NCBI GenBank assembly: GCA_003343625.1
Contig: QAKV01000005.1
Coordinates: 59,418 to 123,417, forward strand
Source of the DNA: Clostridiales bacterium
Lineage (GTDB): Bacteria; Bacillota; Clostridia; Lachnospirales; Lachnospiraceae
Length of the DNA: 64,000 bases
Reading direction: 5' to 3'
In this document: one piece after another, positions 26,386 to 33,826 of the stretch
How the letters are laid out: the number at the start of each line of letters is the position of its first letter
Position numbering within the stretch: position 1 is the stretch's first letter
The notes under the pieces: generated by a model
Seen by the model: the letters and a program-made list of their open reading frames with translations, nothing else
Database searches by the model: none
What the model was told of the DNA's origin: nothing
Position numbers and translations under genes: made by a program

Positions 26386-28317
26386 ATGATACTTTCCTGT
26401 CAGAATATCGAAAAAGCATTTCTGGAAAAACAGGTGCTGAAAAATTGTTCCTTTCATATAGAAGAGCACGAAAAAGCCGCTATCGTCGGCATCAACGGAG
26501 CGGGCAAGACCACGCTGCTCCGGATCATCGTCGGGGAGCTGGAGGCGGATGCCGGAAGCGTCACCTTTTCCAGGGACGTTTCTTTCGGATATCTTTCCCA
26601 GAATGCGGCCGTCAATACGGAAAACACAATCTATGAAGAGCTTCTCTCAGTCAAAAAGCATCTGCTGGAGCTGGAAGAGCAGATCCGAACCGTAGAACTT
26701 CTGATGGATCGCGCACAGGGTGCCGAACTGGAGTCCCTGATGGAAAAATACGCGGATCTGACCCACTCCTTCGAATCGGAAAACGGCTATGCTTACAAGA
26801 GCGAACTCACCGGGGTTCTCAAAGGCCTCGGGTTTCTGCCGGAAGACTTCGGCCGTCCCGTTTCCACCCTCTCAGGAGGGCAGAAGACCAGGGTGGCGCT
26901 GGGAAGGCTGCTCTTGCAGAGCCCCGATCTGATCATTTTGGACGAGCCTACCAACCATCTGGATATGTCTTCCATCGCCTGGCTGGAAACTTATCTGCTC
27001 AACTATAAGGGCGCCGTTCTGATCGTATCCCATGACCGGTATTTTCTGGACAAGATCGCTTCCAAAATCATCGAAATCGACAACACGAAGGTCACCGTCT
27101 TTTCCGGCAACTACTCCGCCTATGCGTCCAAAAAAGAACTGCTTCGACAGGCGGAATGGAAAGCCTATGCGAACCAGCAGGAGGAAATCCGACATCAGCA
27201 GGAAGTGATCGCCAAGCTCAAATCCTTCAACCGGGAGAAATCCATCAGGCGGGCCGAAAGTCGGGAAAAAATGCTGGCTAAAATCGAAGTGCTGGACAAG
27301 CCCACAGAGGTTCGCTCCGAGATGAAAATGGAACTGCACCCGAGGATTTTGAGCGGGAACGACGTGCTCACAGTCGAACACCTGGCGAAGGCTTTCGGGA
27401 AGGAAATCCTCTTTACCGGTCTCTCCTTTTCCATCAAAAGGGGGGAACACGTGGCCATCATCGGGGACAACGGAACGGGCAAGACCACTTTGCTCAAAAT
27501 CATCAACGGCCTGCTGGGCGCCGATGCCGGATCCTTCCGGCTGGGCAGCCGGGTGCAGGAAGGCTACTACGATCAGGAGCACCATGTACTGCATCCGGAG
27601 AAAACGCTGTTCGAAGAGCTGTCGGACGCCTACCCTGGTCTCAACAATACGGAAATCCGAAATACCCTGGCCGCTTTCCTCTTCACCGGGGAAGACGTAT
27701 TCAAAAGGGTAAAGGATCTGTCTGGCGGGGAGCGCGGCCGCCTTTCCCTGGCCAAGCTGATGCTCTCAGAATCCAATTTCCTTATCCTGGACGAGCCCAC
27801 CAACCATCTGGACATCGCCTCCAAAGAGATCCTGGAAGACGCCCTCAACAGCTATACCGGAACAGTTCTCTATGTATCCCACGACCGCTACTTCATCAAT
27901 CGGACGGCGCACCGGATCCTGGAACTGACCGGACATACCCTGGTGGAATATCTGGGAAATTATGACTATTATCTGCAAAAAAAAGCGGAACTTTCCTCCT
28001 CTGCGGCAGGAAACGCCGACGCTTCTTCTGCATCCGCTGCTTTCGGCTCCGCTTCCGCTTCCCGGCTCTCCTGGCAGGAACAGAAGGAAAAAGAAGCAGC
28101 GCGCCGCAAAAAGCAGAACGCGCTGAAAAAATGCGAGGATCAGATCGCTTCCCTGGAAGCCCGGGATAAGGAGATCGACGACGCCATAGCGGATCCTTCC
28201 ATCGCCACGGACGTGGCCGCCCTCCAGTCTCTCTCCGCTCAAAAGGAAGAAATCGCCGAAAAGCTCCTCTCCCTGATGGAGGAATGGGAGCGGCTCAGCG
28301 ATGACGAAACGGTCTGA
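26386..28317 (+). CDS. ABC-F family ATPase (YdiF/Uup-like)
   Basis: A 643-residue protein with two ABC ATPase domains and no membrane helices. The ATG at 26386 is preferred because GGGAGG lies 8 nt upstream; an ATG two codons earlier is too close to it. Domain 1 has Walker A GINGAGKTT, signature LSGGQKTR and LDEPTNHLD; domain 2 has GDNGTGKTT, LSGGERGR and LDEPTNHLD. Between them is the P-site tRNA-interaction linker helix (about 240-310). A Ser/Ala linker and a charged coiled coil (about 560-640) end the protein. ABC-F proteins act on the ribosome, either as translation factors or in antibiotic protection; the resemblance here is to the housekeeping YdiF/Uup type. Confidence 0.92.
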   Translation: MILSCQNIEKAFLEKQVLKNCSFHIEEHEKAAIVGINGAGKTTLLRIIVGELEADAGSVTFSRDVSFGYLSQNAAVNTENTIYEELLSVKKHLLELEEQIRTVELLMDRAQGAELESLMEKYADLTHSFESENGYAYKSELTGVLKGLGFLPEDFGRPVSTLSGGQKTRVALGRLLLQSPDLIILDEPTNHLDMSSIAWLETYLLNYKGAVLIVSHDRYFLDKIASKIIEIDNTKVTVFSGNYSAYASKKELLRQAEWKAYANQQEEIRHQQEVIAKLKSFNREKSIRRAESREKMLAKIEVLDKPTEVRSEMKMELHPRILSGNDVLTVEHLAKAFGKEILFTGLSFSIKRGEHVAIIGDNGTGKTTLLKIINGLLGADAGSFRLGSRVQEGYYDQEHHVLHPEKTLFEELSDAYPGLNNTEIRNTLAAFLFTGEDVFKRVKDLSGGERGRLSLAKLMLSESNFLILDEPTNHLDIASKEILEDALNSYTGTVLYVSHDRYFINRTAHRILELTGHTLVEYLGNYDYYLQKKAELSSSAAGNADASSASAAFGSASASRLSWQEQKEKEAARRKKQNALKKCEDQIASLEARDKEIDDAIADPSIATDVAALQSLSAQKEEIAEKLLSLMEEWERLSDDETV

Positions 28318-28389
28318 GCCCCAGTGCCTGCCAGCTCCGGTATCCTATCCGGCTCCTCCCTATTTCTTCCTTAACGGCTGACGGAAAGT

Positions 28390-28431
28390 CCGGCTGCGGC
28401 CGGGGAGGGAATCCCTCTCCGCCTTCGCCGG
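28390..28431 (+). terminator. GC-rich hairpin after the ABC-F gene
   Basis: CCGGC and GCCGG flank an inner stem GGGGAGGG-AAT-CCCTCTCC (one G-T pair). The hairpin lies about 70 nt after the ABC-F stop in the gap between convergent genes. There is no clean T-run, so terminator function is uncertain. Confidence 0.35.
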
Positions 28432-28451
28432 CTGTTCTTCTGTATAGAAAG

Positions 28452-28472
28452 AAAAGACGCCCCCGACGCGTC
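28452..28472 (-). terminator. Short terminator-like hairpin after the sigma factor gene
   Basis: On the minus strand GACGC-(7 nt)-GCGTC is followed by TTTTCTTTC. It begins about 14 nt beyond the sigma factor stop. The stem is only 5 bp. Confidence 0.45.
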
Positions 28473-28485
28473 GAGTCCTTCTTCC

Positions 28486-29217
28486 TCATTGACCCGAATG
28501 GTCACTCTGCACTTCCACCGCGCCAACGTTATCGGTGCCGAGAGGATGCCGAAGCGTTCCCGTCAGGATGGAATCGCTCAGCTGCTGGCCATACCGGATA
28601 TCTGTGACCTGCGCCTCGATTTGAAAGCCGGGATCCGACTGGACCGCCCTGCTCTCCGGCATGGGCGATCCCAACCGCGCGCCGAGCGCCACGAGCAGGA
28701 GGCCGAACAGAAATCCCACGCTTTTTTTCAACTTCGCCTTCATCCTCGAAACCCTCACCTTAAAACAGTTTTCCGTAATTCCGAGTCTGCCCGCCATCTC
28801 GGCCGAACTATATCCATATTCATAATAATAGCGGAGAATGTCCAACTCCGCATTTGAGAGCGCTTTTTCCACCGTGGAATACAGATCCACCATGAAAAAG
28901 TCATCCTGTTCTCCTCGCCCTTTTCCGTTTTCGGACAGCAGCTCCAAAAGCTGTGCGTCATCCACATACAACGGTTTCTTCTCCCGAAACCACTTTTTGA
29001 TCTTATTCTGCGCCACCACGATCAAAAAACCCGGAGGATTGGGATGCACCAGTATCTTATCCCATTTCTGATAGGCGACGAAGAACACTTCCTGCGTCAG
29101 ATCTTCCACTACCGCATCGTTTCCGCTGATCATCCTTCGGATATATGCGTATACGGTGTGGTATTCTTTTTGATACATTTCTTCATAACTCCCGTAAGTC
29201 TGCCGCTCCTCCTCCAT
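28486..29217 (-). CDS. ECF-type RNA polymerase sigma factor with C-terminal membrane anchor
   Basis: A 243-residue protein. Residues 10-75 form sigma region 2 (VEDLTQEVFFVAYQKWDKI). Residues 110-160 form sigma region 4 with a helix-turn-helix (SSAEMAGRLGITENCFKVRVSRMKAKLKK). A hydrophobic helix follows (about 165-182: VGFLFGLLLVALGARLG), then a roughly 60-residue tail that would be outside the membrane. Ordinary ECF factors stop after region 4. No separate anti-sigma gene lies next to it, so the tail may serve as built-in control. It is divergent from the hicB gene and has a good promoter. Confidence 0.88.
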   Translation of the reverse strand: MEEERQTYGSYEEMYQKEYHTVYAYIRRMISGNDAVVEDLTQEVFFVAYQKWDKILVHPNPPGFLIVVAQNKIKKWFREKKPLYVDDAQLLELLSENGKGRGEQDDFFMVDLYSTVEKALSNAELDILRYYYEYGYSSAEMAGRLGITENCFKVRVSRMKAKLKKSVGFLFGLLLVALGARLGSPMPESRAVQSDPGFQIEAQVTDIRYGQQLSDSILTGTLRHPLGTDNVGAVEVQSDHSGQ

Positions 29218-29254
29218 AACGCTTCCCCCCTGCCTTTAGGAATTTTCTGACATT

Positions 29255-29283
29255 ATTATACAATATCCGTCTTTTCCGGACAA
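29255..29283 (-). promoter_or_regulatory. Sigma-A promoter of the ECF sigma factor gene
   Basis: On the minus strand, TTGTCC (29278-29283) and TATAAT (29255-29260) are 17 bp apart. The ATG is at 29217. The sequence does not show an ECF-type autoregulatory promoter. Confidence 0.65.
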
Positions 29284-29318
29284 GCTTATCGGCGCTTTCC
29301 GCCGGGGATTCTTCCTGA

Positions 29319-29347
29319 TTGACAGGCTCTGGTTTCCTCTTTATAAT
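29319..29347 (+). promoter_or_regulatory. Perfect consensus promoter of the hicB gene
   Basis: TTGACA at 29319-29324, a 17-bp spacer and TATAAT at 29342-29347 match consensus exactly. The start codon is at 29386, and GGAGGG lies about 6 nt before it. Confidence 0.85.
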
Positions 29348-29385
29348 GATGCCAGAATAAAAAACGAGAAAGCAGGAGGGAGAAA

Positions 29386-29664
29386 ATGACTTTTGTATAT
29401 CCGGCGGTTTTTACCCCGAAGGAAGACGGAAGCGGCTATCAGGCGAATTTTCCGGATCTGGAATGCTGTACGGCTTTCGGCGCGGATTTGGAGGACGCTA
29501 TAGACAACGCTGCGGATGCGGCTTATAACTGGATTTGTTCCGAATTGGAAGAGGACGACTGTATGCTTCCTTCTCAGACAGCGATCGAGCATATCCCGCT
29601 GCAGGACGGGGAAATCGTCCGCATGATCATGGTGCGGATCAAACTGCTTCCGGACAATGAATGA
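29386..29664 (+). CDS. HicB-like protein without a HicA partner
   Basis: A 92-residue protein. It begins MTFVYPAVFTPKEDGSGYQANFPDLECCTAFGADLEDAIDNAADA, the degenerate RNase-H-like HicB fold of type II toxin-antitoxin antitoxins. The C-terminus (IVRMIMVRIKLLPDNE) supplies the last strand, and there is no clear added DNA-binding domain. HicB normally pairs with a HicA toxin of about 60 residues, but none is encoded on either side. It is a monocistronic unit flanked by a perfect promoter and strong hairpins, so it should be well expressed. It could be a solitary antitoxin or a HicB-fold protein with another role. Confidence 0.82.
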   Translation: MTFVYPAVFTPKEDGSGYQANFPDLECCTAFGADLEDAIDNAADAAYNWICSELEEDDCMLPSQTAIEHIPLQDGEIVRMIMVRIKLLPDNE

Positions 29665-29689
29665 AAAAGGTCTTATAGGCGATCTTTCC

Positions 29690-29744
29690 GATACCCGGCA
29701 AATGTCCGCTCGTGCAAGCACGGCGGCCGCTTGCCGGGTGTATC
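29690..29744 (+). ncRNA. Structured inverted repeat downstream of hicB
   Basis: GATACCCGGCAA (29690-29701) pairs with TTGCCGGGTGTATC (29731-29744) with one bulge. Inside it, CGTGC-AA-GCACG (29711-29722) can form a second stem. It lies between the hicB stop and its terminator, so it would be in the hicB 3-prime untranslated region. It could be an RNA structure or a REP-like DNA element. Confidence 0.45.
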
Positions 29745-29754
29745 GCGCAAAAGG

Positions 29755-29807
29755 AAAGCAGTTGGCAGGTCTCGGCTCGCCAACTGCTTTCTGCATGAGA
29801 ATTTTTT
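29755..29807 (+). terminator. Bidirectional intrinsic terminator
   Basis: AAAGCAGTTGGC (29755-29766) and GCCAACTGCTTT (29779-29790) form a perfect 12-bp stem with a 12-nt loop. A T6 run follows at 29802-29807. On the minus strand the stem is followed by a shorter T-run, so it can also serve the convergent gene ending at 29846. Confidence 0.8.
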
Positions 29808-29845
29808 CACTCATCGGTATGTCTCATTCATCCGCTTTCGGAATT

Positions 29846-30481
29846 TCAACGGAGAACAGGCTTTCCCGTCAGCCATTCCGTCAGTTCCCTGTGGGGGCGC
29901 TGGGGAAGGCGCTCGAAGATATTGATGAATTCAAAATCCCCGCTCCTGTCCCGGAATGCGGGATACAAAAAACCGTATTCCGGTTTTCCGGGCTCGTATT
30001 CTCCGGCCAGCGGGCCGATGACACAGATCAGATATTCGTATACTTCTTCCGACCCTTCCAGCCATTCCCCATCCTTTCCTTTTGTCGGAACATCATAACT
30101 GCCATGGAAAAAGAAACAGAAAAACGGACTGCCGGTCCGTAACCGTTCTCCCGTCAGCTCATAAAAGATATCCAGGAGCGCATCGTTTTTCATGCCGGAA
30201 TCCAGAATTCCGTCCAGAAGCCGGCGGACTTCCCCTGTCTCTCCAAAAGAATTTCCCGCCGGGTAATCTTTCAGCTGTTCGTTGGTTCTGGAAAAGAGCA
30301 CGCTCTTGGCCATTTCCATGTTTTTCTTGCGTTCCGAGGGGGTCAGCCGCAGAAAGTTCCGGTTAAAAGTACCGTCCACATACCCCTCTCCGTCCAGATA
30401 CGCCCCCGCAATCCGATCAAGACAGGATCGCGAGAGATTCATTCTCCTGGTCAATTCCAACATGTCTTCCCGATGAATCAT
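29846..30481 (-). CDS. DUF4317-like protein, N-terminal half only
   Basis: A 211-residue soluble protein. The start (MIHREDMLELTRRMN...RIAGAYLDGEG), the YDVPTKGKDGEWLEGSEEVYEYLICVIGPL block and the PEYGFLYPAFRDRSGD block match the first half of DUF4317 proteins, which I recall as roughly 370-400 residues. The usual C-terminal half is absent, and the protein ends at KPVLR before a terminator. Function is unknown for the family. It overlaps the trmH-family gene by 4 nt. Confidence 0.68.
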   Translation of the reverse strand: MIHREDMLELTRRMNLSRSCLDRIAGAYLDGEGYVDGTFNRNFLRLTPSERKKNMEMAKSVLFSRTNEQLKDYPAGNSFGETGEVRRLLDGILDSGMKNDALLDIFYELTGERLRTGSPFFCFFFHGSYDVPTKGKDGEWLEGSEEVYEYLICVIGPLAGEYEPGKPEYGFLYPAFRDRSGDFEFINIFERLPQRPHRELTEWLTGKPVLR

Positions 30482-31353
30482 GGTTTTGTTTCTCTCCGCG
30501 AAATCGCGGAACCTTTCTCTTCTTTTCTGCGGCCCAGCTGCCAGAAAGCCACAGCGCTGGCGGCGGCAACATTGAGGGAGTCCACGCCGTGGGACATCGG
30601 AATGCGGACGATATCATCGCAGGCCGCGATGGTATCCTGCGCCAGGCCATCCCCTTCGGATCCCAGCACGACAGCGATCTTTTCCCGCGCATTCAACCCG
30701 GGATCCTCGATGGACACGGAATCCTCCCTCAGAGCCATCGCCACGGTTCGAAATCCCAGTCGACGCAAAAGCGCCATACCTCCTTCGGGCCAGGCGTCCG
30801 CCCCTTTTGATGGAAAAACCGCCCAGGGAATCTGAAATACGGTGCCCATGCTGACCCGGATGGCGCGGCGGTAGAGCGGATCGCTGCAACCCGGGGTGAG
30901 CAGCACCGCATCCATACAGAGCGCGGCAGCTGAGCGGAAAATCGCTCCCACGTTCGTGGGGTTCATAATCCGTTCCAAGACGGCGATCCGCTTTGCTCCC
31001 CTCAGCGCCTCTTCCACAGGAAGGGGGTCCGGCCGATCCATAGCGCAAAGGATCCCCCTCGTGAGAGGGAAACCCGTCAGGGCGGTCAAAACCTTCAGAG
31101 GCGCGATATAGGCGGGAATATCCCCGCACCTTTCCAGCAATTCCCGCGCTTCTCTATCTTCCTTCCCCTCTTCGCACAAAAAGGAGATCGGCCGGCAGCC
31201 CGCATCCAGCGCCCGACGGATCACTTTCGGGCTCTCGGCGATAAAGACGCCCCGGTCCGGCTCGCGCAGCCGCAGCAGCTCCGTTTCCGAAAGCCGGGCG
31301 AAGAGATCCAGTTCCGACGCCTGCAAATCGGTTATTTTGATCGAATTCGCCAT
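30478..31353 (-). CDS. TrmH/SpoU family RNA 2-prime-O-methyltransferase
   Basis: A 291-residue SPOUT methyltransferase. An N-terminal substrate-binding domain (about 1-100) precedes the catalytic knot with the three motifs NPTNVGAIFRSAAAL, IAVVLGSEGDGL and IPMSHGVDSLNVAAASAV. The target (tRNA or 23S rRNA) cannot be assigned. It is the second gene in a three-gene unit with the cytidylate-kinase-like and DUF4317 genes. Confidence 0.92.
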   Translation of the reverse strand: MANSIKITDLQASELDLFARLSETELLRLREPDRGVFIAESPKVIRRALDAGCRPISFLCEEGKEDREARELLERCGDIPAYIAPLKVLTALTGFPLTRGILCAMDRPDPLPVEEALRGAKRIAVLERIMNPTNVGAIFRSAAALCMDAVLLTPGCSDPLYRRAIRVSMGTVFQIPWAVFPSKGADAWPEGGMALLRRLGFRTVAMALREDSVSIEDPGLNAREKIAVVLGSEGDGLAQDTIAACDDIVRIPMSHGVDSLNVAAASAVAFWQLGRRKEEKGSAISRRETKP

Positions 31354-31360
31354 ATTTTCC

Positions 31361-31846
31361 TCAAATATAATCCATTTTTATGAAATAGCGCATCAGAATA
31401 TCGGCGCAGTTTTCCACCCCCAGTTCGGAGGTATCCAGAATAACATGATAATCGTTCACATCGCCCCATGTCCTGCCGGTGTGCTCGTGATAATAGGCCG
31501 AACGCTTTTCGTCCGTCTTCTCCACCTTCTCCCTCGCGTCCTCATAGCTCAAGCCTTCCTTCTGCATGATTCTGCGGACGCGATCCGGTTTATCCGCGCG
31601 GACGAAGACGTTGATCACGTTGGACTGATCCTTCAGGATGTCGGATGCGCAGCGTCCCAGAATAATACAGGGCTTCTCCGCCAGCTTCCGGATCGCCTCC
31701 GCTTCGCTCTCGTATTTGTGCCCGCTGAGCTGTTCTTCGATGTAAGCCTTATCATATACGGGAATATCGAGTCTTTCGGAAAGTTCTTTTGCGATAATGC
31801 TCGCCCCCGTCCCAAAACGGCGACTCATGGTGATGACCAGATTCAT
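31361..31846 (-). CDS. Short cytidylate-kinase-like protein
   Basis: A 161-residue protein. MNLVITMSRRFGTGASIIAKELSERLDIPVYDK corresponds to the P-loop region of the cytidylate-kinase-like family, with the phosphate-binding loop reading SRRFGTGAS. The CIILGRCASDIL and NVFVRADKPDRVRRIM motifs and the HEHTGRTWGDVNDYHVILDTSELG segment are also typical. Family members are usually about 200 residues; the segment between IEEQ and EAIRKLAEK is much shorter here, as if about 40-50 residues were lost in frame. The family is distinct from Cmk proper and its substrate is unproven. Confidence 0.82.
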   Translation of the reverse strand: MNLVITMSRRFGTGASIIAKELSERLDIPVYDKAYIEEQLSGHKYESEAEAIRKLAEKPCIILGRCASDILKDQSNVINVFVRADKPDRVRRIMQKEGLSYEDAREKVEKTDEKRSAYYHEHTGRTWGDVNDYHVILDTSELGVENCADILMRYFIKMDYI

Positions 31847-31906
31847 AAAAGCGCCCTCCTTCGTTGAAAAATCCTATGACTATTTCATTATAGCTCTTTT
31901 TGGCGA

Positions 31907-33826
31907 TCATTCCAACTCAATGATTTCGTGGTACAGCGCCGCATAGCGGCCGTTTAAGGCCAACAGTTCCTCATGGGTTCCCCGCTCGATGATGCGTCCC
32001 CGTTCCAGCACCATGATAGCGTTGGACTTCCGAACCGTGGAGAGCCTGTGAGCGATCACGAATGTGGTGCGGTTTTCCATGAGAGCATCCATGCCCTCTT
32101 CGATATGGCGCTCCGTACGGGTATCCACGGAGCTCGTGGCCTCGTCGAGGATCAGGATCGGCGCGCGGGAAATGGCAGCCCGGGCGATGTTCAAAAGCTG
32201 TCGCTGCCCCTGAGAAAGGTTGGCCCCGTCGTTTTCCAGAACCGTGTCATAACCGTTTTCCAGCTGTTCGATAAAGGGGTGGGCGGATGCGACTTTTGCC
32301 GCTTCCACCACTTCCCCGTCGGTAGCGTCCAGCCTTCCATAGCGAATGTTCTCCCGAACCGTGCCGGTGAACAGGTGAGTGTCCTGCAGCACCATGGCGA
32401 TATTGGAGCGGAGAAAAGCCCGGTCGATCCGCTCGATGGGCACTCCGTCGATTGTGATCGAGCCTTCCTGGATATCGTAGAAACGGGACAGAAGATTTGT
32501 CACCGTAGTTTTCCCCGCTCCGGTGGAACCTACGAAGGCGATTTTCTGCCCGGGTCTGGCATAGAGGGAGAGGTCATGCAGCACCGTGACATCTGGCGTA
32601 TAGCCGAAGTTCACGTGGGAAAGCACCACGTGGCCCTCGATCTTTTCCATGGGCACCGGATCGGCATCCGGTTTTTCCGGAGGAGCGTCCAGCACCTCGA
32701 ACACTCGCTCCGCTCCGGCCAACGCCGCGAAAACGGTGTTCATCTGCATGGAAACTTCGTTGATGGGCCTGTTGAACTGCCTCGTATAATTGAGCGAAAC
32801 CGTGAGTCCCCCGAGATCGAAGCGGCCCAGCGCTACCATCACCCCGCCCACGCAGGCGGACAGCGCATAGACCATGTTGCAGAGCTGATGGGTCACGGGG
32901 CCAAGAATCGAGGAACGGAACTGGGCCTGCTGCTGGGCGCTGCAGAGCTTATCGTTCAGATAGGAAAACTCCTCCTGCGCCGCATCTTCGTGGTTGAAAA
33001 CCTTGACCACTTTCTGCCCGGATACGATTTCTTCGGTAAAACCGTTGAGCATGCCCAGATCCTTCTGCTGGCGGGCGTATGCTCTGCGCCCCTTTTTCAT
33101 GATAACCTTTCCCAGAAACGTCAGCAACGGCGCGGCGATGACGGTAATGGTGCCCAGAACAGGGCTCGTATAGAACATCAAAATGATGGTTCCCAGGATT
33201 GTGATGGTGCCGGAAATGATCTGAATCAGCGTGGTGTTGAGCATTTCCCCCACCGTGTCGATATCGTTGGTAAAGCGGGACATGATGTCCCCTGCCGCAT
33301 GTGTGTCAAAATATCGCACCGGCAGACTCTGCAACTTGTCGAACAGATCTGCCCGCAGGCGAACCAGAGCGCGCTGGGAAGCTTCCAGCATCAGCCTCTG
33401 CTGCAGCCATTGGGTGAGGACTGAAATTCCGTAAACTCCGGCCAGAATCGCCAGCCAGGTGGCGAGCCCGGCGATACGCCCGCTCAGATCGGGCTGATCC
33501 GCATCGTAATAGATAAAACGGTTTATGATAGGACGCAACAGATAAGAAGCCGCCAGAGAGGATCCCGTGAACAGGAGGGAGCAGGCCAGCGCCGCCGCAA
33601 TCAGCCCCTTTTCCCCTGAGACGGAACGCATCAGGCGTACGACGGATGCCTTCAGGTTTTTCGGCCTGCCGGAAACCCCCATAGCTCTTCCCCGCCCGGG
33701 ACCGCGGCCCAAGTCCATCTGCTTTTTCTCCCCGGCATTTCCTGCCGCCTGACCGCCATATCTGGCCTCCAGACGCGCATTGCATCCGGGAATGCTGCGC
33801 TTTTGTGCGCCGTTTTCCTCTTTCAT
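31907..33826 (-). CDS. ABC exporter subunit (membrane plus ATPase domain), second of pair
   Basis: A 639-residue half-transporter from the ATG at 33826, preceded by AGGAGG with 7-nt spacing; a longer frame continues upstream but lies antisense-like inside the partner gene and was rejected. A roughly 75-residue basic, Gly-rich N-terminal extension precedes six transmembrane helices. The ATPase follows, with Walker A VGSTGAGKTT, signature LSQGQRQ and LILDEATSSVDTRTE. Its ATG overlaps the partner stop by 4 nt, so the two should form a heterodimeric multidrug- or lipid-type exporter of the BmrCD/MsbA class. The substrate is unknown. Confidence 0.92.
   Translation of the reverse strand: MKEENGAQKRSIPGCNARLEARYGGQAAGNAGEKKQMDLGRGPGRGRAMGVSGRPKNLKASVVRLMRSVSGEKGLIAAALACSLLFTGSSLAASYLLRPIINRFIYYDADQPDLSGRIAGLATWLAILAGVYGISVLTQWLQQRLMLEASQRALVRLRADLFDKLQSLPVRYFDTHAAGDIMSRFTNDIDTVGEMLNTTLIQIISGTITILGTIILMFYTSPVLGTITVIAAPLLTFLGKVIMKKGRRAYARQQKDLGMLNGFTEEIVSGQKVVKVFNHEDAAQEEFSYLNDKLCSAQQQAQFRSSILGPVTHQLCNMVYALSACVGGVMVALGRFDLGGLTVSLNYTRQFNRPINEVSMQMNTVFAALAGAERVFEVLDAPPEKPDADPVPMEKIEGHVVLSHVNFGYTPDVTVLHDLSLYARPGQKIAFVGSTGAGKTTVTNLLSRFYDIQEGSITIDGVPIERIDRAFLRSNIAMVLQDTHLFTGTVRENIRYGRLDATDGEVVEAAKVASAHPFIEQLENGYDTVLENDGANLSQGQRQLLNIARAAISRAPILILDEATSSVDTRTERHIEEGMDALMENRTTFVIAHRLSTVRKSNAIMVLERGRIIERGTHEELLALNGRYAALYHEIIELE

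Noticed and set aside
28318..28485. A small gene between the ABC-F and sigma factor genes
   Set aside because: The reading frames are short, lack ribosome sites, and the region is filled by hairpins.
31973..33424. A 483-codon open frame on the plus strand
   Set aside because: It is antisense to the ABC exporter ATPase gene and shows no family similarity.
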